A stretch of 64,000 bases of DNA from B10-G9 sp964627755 (GTDB lineage: Bacteria; Chloroflexota; Anaerolineae; Anaerolineales; UBA11858). A model generated the notes under the pieces. The model made no database searches, had not been told where the DNA came from, and saw only the letters and a program-made list of their open reading frames with translations. Within the stretch, counting starts at the first letter, position 1. Each line of letters begins with the position of its first letter. The translations under genes were made by a program, and so were the position numbers. Of this stretch, positions 7,785 to 17,080 are shown one piece after another. The stretch lies in contig CAZVIH010000066.1 in NCBI GenBank assembly GCA_964627755.1, positions 1 to 64,000 of the forward strand. The letters run 5' to 3'.

Positions 7785-8792
7785 TTACCTGCTTATTTGC
7801 AGATGGAGCACATTATGATCGATTCCCCCAAATTGATACTTGTAGGTTTCATCTCCCCGCATAAAATCCAATTCGGTTTTTCCCTGATCAATTGACCAGT
7901 TAATGATCTTACTAAGTAGAACCCAGCCCGGTGAAAGGTTCTCGAATACAGAATTGATACCGGAATTATAGATCCAGATTTTCTCATCAAAATCAAAATT
8001 CAGATAACCGGCAGCTTTAACATTCCCTACAATTAGGAATACCAGCTGCAACCAACCTTCGTCAAATGCTGCCCGGGCACTATCCTTGATCTGTTTTTTC
8101 ATTTGATCTGTTAGAAATTTCTTTTTTTCTAGATTATTTGCCATCAAGTCTAAGAAATCATCCAGTTCCTGATTCAGGTTATGTTCCTGATTGACCATAT
8201 ACCAATCCACTGGTAAAAAATAGGTTTCGGCGTTTCTGATTTTTCTGGAAATTTCCTGGCTGTAGCGGTCTTCAAGAGAATCGAGATAGGCCTGCCAGCT
8301 TGAAGGCAATTGGACAGCTGGTGCAGGTTGTAAGATTTCTAACTCGGTTTGGAAACCTGCGGCCTGGGCAGTCTGGTCCATCAAGGATATCGTAGGCGAA
8401 TTCTCAGGAAGATTATACAGATCCACAGTTTTCCAGGTTGGAGCAAGATCTGATGATAAAAAGTCGAATATCTCTGAGATAAACACAGAGAGGTTCTCTG
8501 GTGATGTGATTAGGTCCAGATAATCTGAGATTTCGTAACTTCCGATGAACTGCATTTTCTGGTTTGACACGAAAAAAGGGGCAATACCGCTGAGTATATT
8601 ATCCGGATCCCGCCGAAGCATAATAGCCAGTTCTCCACTTTCCCATTCTCCACCACCCAGGTTCTTCCACCACTGGGCCAAAAATTCGTGCCTCAGGAAT
8701 GGCACATGACTTGCACTTTTAGATAAGAGTGCATTCCAATCATCTTTAAGATTGAGAAAATCAGGGGTGGAATGAATAAGTTCGATGGTCAT
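7785..8792 (-). CDS. BioF2/CelD-like GNAT acyltransferase
   Basis: 335 aa from the ATG at 8792, which has GAGG 6 nt upstream. The C-terminal half shows the acetyltransferase region of the CelD/BcsL (BioF2-like) group: a long helical LDLMANNLEKKKFL, a strand pair around AAGYLNFDFDEKIWIYNSG, then LLSKIINWSIDQGKTELDFMRGDETYKYQFGG, which is the family hallmark. Such proteins transfer acyl or aminoacyl groups in envelope polysaccharide or peptidoglycan pathways. The substrate is not evident. An in-frame extension to 8966 is rejected: it overlaps the divergent gene and has no family similarity. Confidence 0.75.
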   Translation of the reverse strand: MTIELIHSTPDFLNLKDDWNALLSKSASHVPFLRHEFLAQWWKNLGGGEWESGELAIMLRRDPDNILSGIAPFFVSNQKMQFIGSYEISDYLDLITSPENLSVFISEIFDFLSSDLAPTWKTVDLYNLPENSPTISLMDQTAQAAGFQTELEILQPAPAVQLPSSWQAYLDSLEDRYSQEISRKIRNAETYFLPVDWYMVNQEHNLNQELDDFLDLMANNLEKKKFLTDQMKKQIKDSARAAFDEGWLQLVFLIVGNVKAAGYLNFDFDEKIWIYNSGINSVFENLSPGWVLLSKIINWSIDQGKTELDFMRGDETYKYQFGGIDHNVLHLQISR

Positions 8793-8877
8793 GCAGTCCT
8801 CTGGGATGGCAAGTGGCTTCGAATCCCATTTTACCAGTATAATAAAGGAAGCAAAACGACTAAATCGGATAATGATT

Positions 8878-11163
8878 ATGGCTACCAGATTCAATCTGAA
8901 TATACTGCCCATTAAGCGGCAGATGGAGAAAACAATCTCGGTTCTACCGGGATTATTCATTACCAAACCTCCCAGGCGATCCCCCAGAAGGCGAACTCAG
9001 GAAAGGTTGGTCCTGCATCTGCATTTAGATGGTAATGCGCCGCTTTCTGATACTGCGATGGAACAGCTTCTTACTAAATTAGCCGAGGTTTATTACCAGA
9101 CTGATGGATCAACCACTTCCGCCCTGCGAAATGTTGCTGATGTGCTGAATAAATACCTCTTGGATCGTAATTACCGGGCTGCTACAAAAGGTCTGAAAGC
9201 TATCGGATATCTGACCCAGATTGTTCTCCGGGAGGACCGGGTTCTTTATGCACAATGTGGCCCATCTTATATTTACAAGATCACCGGTGATATTGTTGAG
9301 GATTTGCATGATCCGGAGTTATCGGGTTCAGGGTTGGGTTTGGGGAAAGCTTATAAGGTTCGATATCACCAGATCAACCTGCAACCCAATCAGCTTCTGA
9401 TCCTGACACCGAAAACACAGCAAACCTGGACTGACAACCTCCTTAAAAATTTGACCAGAATGAAACACAGCGCAGTAGTACAGAGATTGCTGCATAAACT
9501 TGATGAGGATGTAGAGGCGGTTTTGTTTTTCCCGGTGGATGGCGAAGGTGAGGTCAAAATCATCGAACCCAATTGGGAACTGGGTGTCGGAGCCCTGGAA
9601 ATGACGGAATTAAATCAGGGTGGGATAGTTGAAGATCTGGTCGAGGATCAAGCTGTGAATATTGTATCTCCAATCCAGATTTCGGAAGATTCCGAGCAGC
9701 CAGTACACCAGTCCGGAAATATAGAGAGAGAGAAATCTCTCATAAAAGAGGAATTTATCACCCCTCGCCGCAGGGTGGATAAAAAACCGGGATTGGCTTC
9801 CCAGCTGGCAGCGGAGATCGGACCAGCGATAAATGATATTCAGGAATCAAAAGCCTGGTCGTTTCTCAGCAGCACAGGAGGATCGATAGGAGATGCTGTT
9901 CGAAAAGGTTGGCATTCATTATTAGGCTTGATAAGCAAGATGCTGCCGGATGATCAAATTCTGGATCTTCCATCCTGGAGTTTAAGTCTGATTGCGATCC
10001 TGGTACCGGTTTTGATGGTGATATTTGGTAGTGTGTTCTATATCAAACGGGGAAGAAATCAGCTTTACGATGATCATTTATCACAAGCCAAAACCCTGTT
10101 AACCCTGGCCCAAACCCAATTGGATACACCGGAATATTATCAAACTATCACCGACGCAATGGATCAGATTACAGCTGCTAGAAGTTATCAGCAAACAGAT
10201 GAAGTGGAAGAACTATTTTCCACCCTGCGCCTGGAAATGGATACACTGGACCGGGTTACACGGTTGGACTACCAACCCCTTTTCAGCCGTGGACTAGGCG
10301 CAGATGTAACCATTTCTAAGATAGTTGTAACCGCCTGGAATGATCTATATATGCTTAATGCAGATTACGGCACAGTGATCTGGGCTCAATCCAATCCGGA
10401 TGGATACCAAATTATTGATGAATTTAGCTGCGGCCCAATTGATGGTCATATTACAGTAGGTCCGCTGGTTGATATTGTTGCCTTGCCAACCTCACAGGAA
10501 GACCAGGCAACCATTTTGGGTATTGATAAAAACCACACGATGATCTTTTGCTACGCGGATCTGACGGAAACGCCGGTGATCTTTGAGGATACATCTTATA
10601 CACTTGGCCGTGGACCAGCTGAGGCGATCACTATGTCCAGCAGCACGCCCTACAATCTTTACATTCTTGATCCAGAAAAACGGGCGATTTGGATCGAATA
10701 CCAGAGCCAGAACTATCATGAAGGTTCTGAATATTTTGGCGCTATCGATTCTCCGGAGATGACAGATGCCATCGAATTGGCGACCAATGGCAGTGAGTTA
10801 TTTATCCTGCATAGTGATGGTTATATGACCAAATGTGTAACAGAGAGAGTAGATGCAGACCCAATCTGCACTACACCTTTTGATTATTCGGATCCGAGAC
10901 CCGGGAGCGAGTCTGGACCTTTCTTCGCAGGGGCGAATTTTGATTCCTTTGCAATCAAAGGATCGCCGGGTATGGCTGTATATTTGCTGGATTCTGAGGA
11001 TCAAGCCCTGTATCGCTTCAGCACCCAACTGGAATTCCAGGAACAATTCAGGCCATTGGATGGCATCATCGATCAGCCGGTAACAGCATTTACCGTTACT
11101 ATGAGTGATCGAGTATTCATGGCGGTAGATAACCAGGTATATACAGCTCAACTGCTTCCCTGA
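8878..11163 (+). CDS. Membrane protein with degenerate PP2C-like domain and beta-propeller
   Basis: About 761 aa. Residues about 25-250 resemble a PP2C phosphatase core (ALRNVADVLNKYL, LTQIVLREDRVLYAQCGPSYIYKI, LQPNQLLILTP), but the N-terminal metal-binding motifs (ED and DGxGGH) and the SDG motif are missing, so it is probably a pseudophosphatase. One transmembrane helix lies near residues 366-388, followed by a coiled helix rich in Gln/Ala (about 395-450) and then repeats of Asp/Tyr-rich strands ending in a likely external six- or seven-bladed propeller. The start is uncertain: 8872, 8878 and 8923 are possible and none has a good ribosome site. It converges on the PP2C gene at 11242. Confidence 0.6.
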   Translation: MATRFNLNILPIKRQMEKTISVLPGLFITKPPRRSPRRRTQERLVLHLHLDGNAPLSDTAMEQLLTKLAEVYYQTDGSTTSALRNVADVLNKYLLDRNYRAATKGLKAIGYLTQIVLREDRVLYAQCGPSYIYKITGDIVEDLHDPELSGSGLGLGKAYKVRYHQINLQPNQLLILTPKTQQTWTDNLLKNLTRMKHSAVVQRLLHKLDEDVEAVLFFPVDGEGEVKIIEPNWELGVGALEMTELNQGGIVEDLVEDQAVNIVSPIQISEDSEQPVHQSGNIEREKSLIKEEFITPRRRVDKKPGLASQLAAEIGPAINDIQESKAWSFLSSTGGSIGDAVRKGWHSLLGLISKMLPDDQILDLPSWSLSLIAILVPVLMVIFGSVFYIKRGRNQLYDDHLSQAKTLLTLAQTQLDTPEYYQTITDAMDQITAARSYQQTDEVEELFSTLRLEMDTLDRVTRLDYQPLFSRGLGADVTISKIVVTAWNDLYMLNADYGTVIWAQSNPDGYQIIDEFSCGPIDGHITVGPLVDIVALPTSQEDQATILGIDKNHTMIFCYADLTETPVIFEDTSYTLGRGPAEAITMSSSTPYNLYILDPEKRAIWIEYQSQNYHEGSEYFGAIDSPEMTDAIELATNGSELFILHSDGYMTKCVTERVDADPICTTPFDYSDPRPGSESGPFFAGANFDSFAIKGSPGMAVYLLDSEDQALYRFSTQLEFQEQFRPLDGIIDQPVTAFTVTMSDRVFMAVDNQVYTAQLLP

Positions 11164-11183
11164 GAAGCAGATTGCTTAAACAA

Positions 11184-11224
11184 AAAGATCCGTAATCAGA
11201 TTAATATTACGGATCTTTATTTTT
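11184..11224. terminator. Bidirectional terminator between convergent signalling genes
   Basis: 13-bp stem AAAGATCCGTAAT (11184-11196) with ATTACGGATCTTT (11206-11218), 9-nt loop. T-rich tails follow on both strands (TTATTTTTATT on plus, TTTTTG on minus), so it can serve both flanking genes. Confidence 0.9.
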
Positions 11225-11241
11225 ATTATAGATATTTATCT

Positions 11242-12108
11242 CTATTCTGCTTCTTCCTCTGCTTCTTCCTCGATATCATCTTCTTCGAATAATTCTTCTC
11301 CTGGGTATTGAAGCACGACTACCGTGATATTATCATGTCCTCCTCGCAGGTTGGCCAGGTCAACCAGTTTTTGCAGCTGCTCATCTTTGCTGTCCTCGCC
11401 CTCCACGATTTCGAGAATTTCCTCATCAGCAACAAGATCCGTAAGTCCGTCCGTGCAAATGAGAACCTGGTCTCCAGGAATCAGGGGTAATCCTTGGTTG
11501 GCTTTGGCTTGTTCCTGGTTTTCTTCCGAATCCATATATAGCCGCAAATCTGGATGAATCGGGTCAGACGATCCAAGATAACTGCGGATTAAATGTCTGC
11601 GGGGATGACTGCGGGCTTCCTCAGAGTTGATCACTCCAACTTCCAAAGCTTCCTGGACCCAGGTATGATCAATGTTTAATTGCTGGATGACATTATCCCG
11701 AATTAAATATAATCTGGAATCACCAAGGGTCGCGATATAGAGGGCGAAATCGATCACCAGGGCACAAGCCACTGTGGAACCCATCCCTTTCCTGGAGTCA
11801 TCATCCGCTGCCTCAGATGTGATGCTGTGATTGGCTTCCAGCAAGGCGCTTTTTAGAATCCACAGAGGATCAGTACCGTCACTTTCGGCTACTGAGGAGA
11901 TGATCGTGGCAACTGCTATTTTTGATGCGATCTCTCCCGCTTTATGACCACCAATCCCATCGGCAATAATTGCCAATAAAACAGGTGTGTCATCATCTTC
12001 GCTGATTGTAAATGCGCTTATTTCAAAGGAATCTTCATTTAATCGCCCCCGACTTCCTGGGTCGGTTATAGTTGCTGTATAAAGGTGGGGGTGTTTGCTT
12101 GGGATCAA
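11242..12108 (-). CDS. PP2C-family Ser/Thr protein phosphatase
   Basis: 288 aa, cytoplasmic. All catalytic metal motifs are present: RLNED with D26, IIADGIGGHKAGE with D50-G51, a GSTVACALV and ATLGDSRLYLIR pair in the middle, CTDGLTDL and the closing GGHDNITVVVL. PP2C enzymes use Mn/Mg to remove phosphate from Ser/Thr on proteins. The last 20 residues are almost all Glu/Asp/Ala (an acidic tail). Its ATG overlaps the stop of the VWA-FHA gene by 4 nt, implying translational coupling. The partner Hanks-type kinase is not in the window. Confidence 0.93.
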   Translation of the reverse strand: MIPSKHPHLYTATITDPGSRGRLNEDSFEISAFTISEDDDTPVLLAIIADGIGGHKAGEIASKIAVATIISSVAESDGTDPLWILKSALLEANHSITSEAADDDSRKGMGSTVACALVIDFALYIATLGDSRLYLIRDNVIQQLNIDHTWVQEALEVGVINSEEARSHPRRHLIRSYLGSSDPIHPDLRLYMDSEENQEQAKANQGLPLIPGDQVLICTDGLTDLVADEEILEIVEGEDSKDEQLQKLVDLANLRGGHDNITVVVLQYPGEELFEEDDIEEEAEEEAE

Positions 12109-13997
12109 GTTCTTTTCTCCTCTGTAACAAGAGGTGTTTCCATTCTTGTCATGACTTGAAATCGGAAAATTGCTTCTCCAATGTGTATGATATCACCATC
12201 TTTTAGGAATTGGGGTTCACCGCTTTTAATTTGCTGGTAGTTAATCCAGGTGCCAGCCGTGGACCCATGATCAATGATCTGGAATTTTTCATCCTCCAGG
12301 CAGGTTATCGAAGCGTGTATTTTAATAACGGAAGGGTGTTGGACCTGAATACCTTTGCCCGGTAATGAGCTTCCGATTTTGATCTCATTATCATCAACCC
12401 GGATCGGTTCCGGAAATAACTGCTGGGATATTTGATTGATAGCGATTAGCCGGTAAGGTTTTATTGAAGAGGGATTATCCCGAGTATTGTCATTTTTCCC
12501 CGGAAGGATCTTTCTGATAAGCGTTCTTGACTTTGTGGATTGGACCCATTTTGAGGAAATGGACTGAAAAATATTAGTCACTCCCGGTTGGATTCTACCT
12601 TTGGAGATGAAGATGAAAAGCGCCAACCCGGCCAGCAGGATAACTGCCAAACCAGCCAGGGCAGGAGCATTGTCCCGGATGATGCTGATGAGATCTGGGG
12701 GAGGGACAATCACCTTGATCTCGACAGGGGTCTCCACACTTAATCTTGATAAACCTAGCACATCGACAGCTTCTAGGGAAAGCTGATGTGTGGCACTGAC
12801 CTTGTATGAACTTAGGTCCCAGATAAACTGATCAAAGGGAGGGGAAGTTTTTCTGCCGACGATCTCACCATCCACCCGGAAAATAAGTTCCTCAAGATCT
12901 CTGGGATGATTGTCAGGAAAATCCAATAGGATATTCAGCGGAACGGCTTGGGGTTGATAGACTTGGATTGTTTTGTCAATCGGATTTTCTTCCAGCGTCT
13001 CCAGGATAATCGTTCTGGGTGGAGAGATGAAGATCGGATTGGGCGGTTGTACATCAAGGAAAAATTCTCGCAAACCAACAATTGGAGATAAGGTAGAAGA
13101 TACTGTTACTTCCAATGAATGATTTCCCGAGGTCACGATCTGGGAGCGGTATTTGAGCAGATAGGTACTACGCAACGGCTCAAGCAGCTGTCCCAAGTCT
13201 GCCAGCGGTTCATCACCAGAAAACGGCAAGAATACCCCGCCGGTATCTGCAGACAGGTTCTGAAGTTTGGAGGCTCCTGCTGTTGAGAAGAATGAAGGAG
13301 ATGAAACTAGGATTGTATAGACCATTACCTGGTTATCCACAGCCTGGGAGATCAGGCTATCTATTGCCGCATATTCTTCTGCGGTTGGCTGGCTGGTATA
13401 CAGCAGCACAATGCGTTTCATACCCGGTTGATCGATAGGATCGGATGCCAGACCGATCGCCTGGGAGAGAACGTTAAAATTGGCTTCGGTTTCCCTGATT
13501 TCTGGATCATATCCTTCCAGGGCTGATATCACGTCAGATTTTTCTATTAAATGCGACTGCTCCAAACCATCATTGGAGAGGATGCTGATATTATCAGAAG
13601 CTGAGGTCTGCGGTTGCGCTGCCCAATTCAGCAGTGACTGTTTAATATAATCAAAGCGGGAAACACCATTGATATCCTGGATGGCAAATGGATTAGATAT
13701 ATTAAATGCAGCTACCAGTTGGACCCCGGGACTGAGGTGTTGGAAATCGATCAGCTCTTGTTCATTTCCGTTTTCTTTGAGTGTGATCTGATCTACCTCC
13801 AGGTCAGTAATACTTTTTCCTTCTCTGTTGATTACATCAATATAGAAGGTGATATCGGGGTAATTTACCAGATCGGGCGCCGAGAGTAATACCTCTCTGG
13901 CTGTTTGAGCCCTTACCTGAGAGACAGAGATCATTAAGATCAGGCAAAGTAGAAACAGGCTGTGAAGGCTTATTTTGAGGTTATTCCTTTTTATGGC
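12105..13997 (-). CDS. Secreted VWA-like and cytoplasmic FHA domain membrane protein
   Basis: 630 aa. A signal-like helix is at residues 7-30. Then come an N-terminal beta domain, a von Willebrand A-like domain (about 80-300; VAAFNISNPFA in place of the usual DxSxS, IVLLYTSQPT, GGVFLPFSGDEPL), a second beta domain, a transmembrane helix near residue 450 (ALAGLAVILLAGLALFIFI), and a C-terminal FHA domain (IKIGSS, VQHPSVIKIHASITC, STAGTWINYQQI). FHA domains bind phosphothreonine, so an external sensor may be joined to an internal phospho-reader. The usual MIDAS Asp/Ser seem changed. ATG 13997 has no ribosome site; TACAAT ends 8 nt upstream (leaderless candidate). Confidence 0.78.
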   Translation of the reverse strand, partial: AIKRNNLKISLHSLFLLCLILMISVSQVRAQTAREVLLSAPDLVNYPDITFYIDVINREGKSITDLEVDQITLKENGNEQELIDFQHLSPGVQLVAAFNISNPFAIQDINGVSRFDYIKQSLLNWAAQPQTSASDNISILSNDGLEQSHLIEKSDVISALEGYDPEIRETEANFNVLSQAIGLASDPIDQPGMKRIVLLYTSQPTAEEYAAIDSLISQAVDNQVMVYTILVSSPSFFSTAGASKLQNLSADTGGVFLPFSGDEPLADLGQLLEPLRSTYLLKYRSQIVTSGNHSLEVTVSSTLSPIVGLREFFLDVQPPNPIFISPPRTIILETLEENPIDKTIQVYQPQAVPLNILLDFPDNHPRDLEELIFRVDGEIVGRKTSPPFDQFIWDLSSYKVSATHQLSLEAVDVLGLSRLSVETPVEIKVIVPPPDLISIIRDNAPALAGLAVILLAGLALFIFISKGRIQPGVTNIFQSISSKWVQSTKSRTLIRKILPGKNDNTRDNPSSIKPYRLIAINQISQQLFPEPIRVDDNEIKIGSSLPGKGIQVQHPSVIKIHASITCLEDEKFQIIDHGSTAGTWINYQQIKSGEPQFLKDGDIIHIGEAIFRFQVMTRMETPLVTEEKRT

Positions 13998-14082
13998 CAT
14001 TGTCTGCCATTGTACCAAAAAGGAGGGCAAGCTCCTGTTATCTTTTTTATTAACAGTACCTTAGGATCAACATCAGGAAAAA

Positions 14083-14110
14083 TTGGATTAAAATATGGTT
14101 GTGATAGAAT
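14083..14110 (+). promoter_or_regulatory. Candidate promoter of the maf-transpeptidase-rsgA operon
   Basis: TTGGAT (14083-14088), 16-nt spacer, TAGAAT (14105-14110), about 50 nt before the maf ATG. It is the best match in the gap between the divergent VWA-FHA and maf genes. Confidence 0.45.
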
Positions 14111-14159
14111 TTGGAGTATTGAAAATCACGATAAATATCTTAAAAACAACTGATCATCT

Positions 14160-14825
14160 ATGACAGAATTAATCCTCGCATCTAAATCTCCCAGGCGGAA
14201 GATCCTTCTCCGGAACTTAATTGATTCATTTATCGTCGTTCATCCCGATGTGGAAGAACGAGAACTCCCCGGAGAAGAACCTGCTGACTTTGTATTACGT
14301 CTCGCAAAAGAAAAAGCACTGAAAGGGGGAGCATATTTACTGCCCAATTCCCTTGATAATGCTGTGGTGATCGGGGCGGATACCATTGTTGTTGATGGGA
14401 AAGAGATTCTGGGAAAACCCCTGGATCGAATGGATGCTGCCAGGATTCTGGAACAATTACGGGGTAAAACTCACAAGGTGTTATCTGGAATTGCTCTATA
14501 TAACCTCTCTACCGGAGAAACCCAGACCAGATTGGTTAGCACTGAAGTAAAAATGAGAGAGTATACTGAAGATCAGATCCTGGAATATATCGCCAGTGGT
14601 GATCCCCTGGATAAAGCGGGAGCGTATGCAATTCAGAACAGAGATTTTAATCCAGCTCCCGATTTTTATGGCTGTTATGCTAATGTTATGGGGCTGCCCC
14701 TCTGCCATCTGGCAGTATTAATGAAAGAAATGAGAATTGAAGCTGACCCACGGGTAGCGGAACGCTGCCAGAATTCAATCAATTATCAATGTCCAATTTA
14801 TTCTGATATTCTGGTGGGAATGTAA
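14160..14825 (+). CDS. maf: Maf-like nucleoside triphosphate pyrophosphatase
   Basis: 221 aa. LILASKSPRRKILLRNL at the start is the substrate-binding loop of Maf proteins, followed by VIGADTIVVDGKEILGKPLD with the catalytic Asp/Lys region and GDPLDKAGAYAIQ near residue 145. These enzymes hydrolyse dTTP/UTP or modified nucleotides to monophosphates (house-cleaning). The C-terminal 30 residues (after MKEMRIEADP) go beyond the usual Maf core and carry two Cys in CQNSINYQCPIY; I cannot assign a role. First gene of a tight cluster: the transpeptidase gene starts 26 nt downstream. Confidence 0.9.
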   Translation: MTELILASKSPRRKILLRNLIDSFIVVHPDVEERELPGEEPADFVLRLAKEKALKGGAYLLPNSLDNAVVIGADTIVVDGKEILGKPLDRMDAARILEQLRGKTHKVLSGIALYNLSTGETQTRLVSTEVKMREYTEDQILEYIASGDPLDKAGAYAIQNRDFNPAPDFYGCYANVMGLPLCHLAVLMKEMRIEADPRVAERCQNSINYQCPIYSDILVGM

Positions 14826-14851
14826 GAACACATTACAGAGAGCAAATAACT

Positions 14852-17059
14852 ATGAAAAAATCCATATTGGTACTTATCCTTTTTTCTTTAATTGCTGGTT
14901 GCAGTAAATCAACTCCGGATAGCACACTGCCAAATGGAGAAACCCCAACTCCTGGCCTGTTACCGCCGGAAGTTCGGACCACACAAGCTCCAGATGTAGA
15001 GGAAGCCGCGATTGAATTCCTGGAATACTGGAAATTAAATAACTACCAGGCTATGTATTCGATGTTAAGTCCCTCCAGCCAGGAAGCGATCAGTGAAGAG
15101 GAATTTTCCCAGATCTACCATGAGGTGGCTGTCGAACTCGCCATGGAATCGCTGGAATATTCGATCTTGTCATCCTTTGTTGATCCCGGTCAAGCCCAGG
15201 TTGCAGTCTCAATTAATTACAACAGTTTGTTGATTGAGGAATTGAACCGGGATATTATTCTGCTTCTAAGTCTAAACGAGGGGATCTGGAAGATCGATTG
15301 GTCAAAGGGTTTGATCTTCCCCGAGTTGGAAGGGGATAATATGCTGCAGCTGACCCGCCTGGTTCCTTCAAGAGGCAACATCTATGACAGGAATGGCAGC
15401 GTGGTTGTAGCCTATGCAGAGGCGATCTCAGTGGGTCTCACACCCTCACAGATCAATCCCAAAAAGGAAGGTAAAGTCCTTGATGAATTAGGGCGTGACC
15501 TTGATATGCCTCCTGAAGTGATCTATGCCATGTACAAGGATTATCCTCCCGGAGTGGATTGGTACCTTCCTTTAGGCGCGATCTCGATGGATGCTATTGA
15601 ACCCCGTCTCGGTATTCTCGAATCTTATACAAATAATGGAGTTCTGCTGAGGCCTTTTGATGGCAGATACTATTTTAATGGCGGTGCTGCGCCCCAGGCA
15701 ATTGGATATGTGCGCTGGATCCAGGAAGCTGAACTGGACGCCTATCGCATTCAGGGATACTCCCAGGGTGAGAAGGTTGGTGGGCAGGGTCTGGAATATT
15801 GGGGAGAGGATTATCTTGTCGGCGATAGGGGAGGCATCCTCTATGTTGTTAATGAAGCAGGCGAAACGATTTCTCAATTGGCACGGAAAGAGGCAGCCCC
15901 ACCAGCAGAGATCTACACAACTTTTGAAAAGGACTTCCAGCTGGAAGTCCAAAAAGCTCTTTATGGTTATAACGGTGCGGTAGTGGTGATGGAAATAGAT
16001 ACCGGCCGCATTCTGGCGATGGCTTCGAATCCCAGCTTTGATCCCAATGCTTTTAACTCAGATTATTACAATTCCTCGTTTTTACTACAGGAATATTATA
16101 AAGCGGATCAAAAATCCCCTTTCCTGAACCGCGCTACTCAGGGTTTGTATCCGCTGGGATCTGTGTTTAAGATCATCACCATGGCAGCTGCTCTTGAGAC
16201 AGGGGAATTCACTGCAGATGATGTGTATGACTGCGGGTATTTCTTTGAAGAACTGCCCGGGGTTACCCTCAATGACTGGACTTATGATCACTTCCTGGAA
16301 GATGATAAAACACTTCCCAGCGGCAAGCTGACATTATCTCAGGGTTTGATGCGGTCCTGTAATCCATATTTCTGGCATATCGGACTTCAGCTCTATCAAA
16401 ACGGATATCCGGAAGCTATTTCAGACATGGCAAAAGGATTTGGATTAGGATCATTGACCGGCATTGAAACTATGGAAGAAGAGCCCGGGAATATCCCGGC
16501 TCCGGGGTCTGAACTGGATGCTACTAATCAGGCAATCGGGCAGGGAGATACCCAGGTCACTCCGCTTCAGGTTGTCAGGTTTTTGGCAGCTCTTGGCAAT
16601 GGTGGGACCTTGTACAGGCCTCAATTTGTGGAGAGCATCCGCAGCGCTGATGGTGAAGAGATCTTCAGTTTTGAACCTGAAGTTGTAGGTGAACTTCCTA
16701 TCAGCAGCTCAACACTAAATTCGATCACCAATGCCATGGTGCAGGTTGTTGAAAATCCCCGCGGGACTGCTAATTATCCCATCAGAGGATTGGCGATAAA
16801 AGTAGCTGGGAAAACCGGAACAGCGGAATCGGGCTCTGGAGAATCCCATGCCTGGTTTGGCGGCTATACATTTAATCAAAATGAAAACAAACCCGATATA
16901 GCCGTTGTGGTGATCGCGGAAAATGCCGGGGAAGGCTCTGAAGTGGCAGCACCGATTTTCAGGCGAGTTGTTGAATTATATTTCAACCAGATCCTTCGTT
17001 ATTACCCCTGGGAATCAGAAATTGGAGTCTGGTATGTTCCCGAGGATGATGCAGAATAA
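14852..17059 (+). CDS. MecA_N-type penicillin-binding transpeptidase (lipoprotein)
   Basis: 735 aa. Signal peptide with lipobox IAGC near residue 17, so it is probably anchored by lipid. Domains in order: an NTF2-like MecA_N domain (about 48-155), the PBP dimerisation domain starting RLVPSRGNIYDRNG (about 175), and the transpeptidase with S437-VF-K440, S502-C-N504 and K654-T-G656, the three active-site motifs. It should cross-link peptidoglycan and be a beta-lactam target. The NTF2 domain is shared with PBP2a of Staphylococcus and related enzymes but does not by itself mean resistance. It lies between maf and rsgA with short gaps (26 and 21 nt). Confidence 0.92.
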   Translation: MKKSILVLILFSLIAGCSKSTPDSTLPNGETPTPGLLPPEVRTTQAPDVEEAAIEFLEYWKLNNYQAMYSMLSPSSQEAISEEEFSQIYHEVAVELAMESLEYSILSSFVDPGQAQVAVSINYNSLLIEELNRDIILLLSLNEGIWKIDWSKGLIFPELEGDNMLQLTRLVPSRGNIYDRNGSVVVAYAEAISVGLTPSQINPKKEGKVLDELGRDLDMPPEVIYAMYKDYPPGVDWYLPLGAISMDAIEPRLGILESYTNNGVLLRPFDGRYYFNGGAAPQAIGYVRWIQEAELDAYRIQGYSQGEKVGGQGLEYWGEDYLVGDRGGILYVVNEAGETISQLARKEAAPPAEIYTTFEKDFQLEVQKALYGYNGAVVVMEIDTGRILAMASNPSFDPNAFNSDYYNSSFLLQEYYKADQKSPFLNRATQGLYPLGSVFKIITMAAALETGEFTADDVYDCGYFFEELPGVTLNDWTYDHFLEDDKTLPSGKLTLSQGLMRSCNPYFWHIGLQLYQNGYPEAISDMAKGFGLGSLTGIETMEEEPGNIPAPGSELDATNQAIGQGDTQVTPLQVVRFLAALGNGGTLYRPQFVESIRSADGEEIFSFEPEVVGELPISSSTLNSITNAMVQVVENPRGTANYPIRGLAIKVAGKTGTAESGSGESHAWFGGYTFNQNENKPDIAVVVIAENAGEGSEVAAPIFRRVVELYFNQILRYYPWESEIGVWYVPEDDAE

Positions 17060-17080
17060 TAAAAAAGGAAAAGGTGTCGA

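Noticed and set aside
8793..8966. Upstream extension of the GNAT gene
   Set aside because: It overlaps the start of the divergent gene, has no similarity to the family, and ATG 8792 has its own ribosome site.
14852..17059. Beta-lactam resistance determinant of the mecA type
   Set aside because: The MecA_N domain is common in ordinary transpeptidases of this lineage and the gene lies in a housekeeping operon; nothing indicates resistance.
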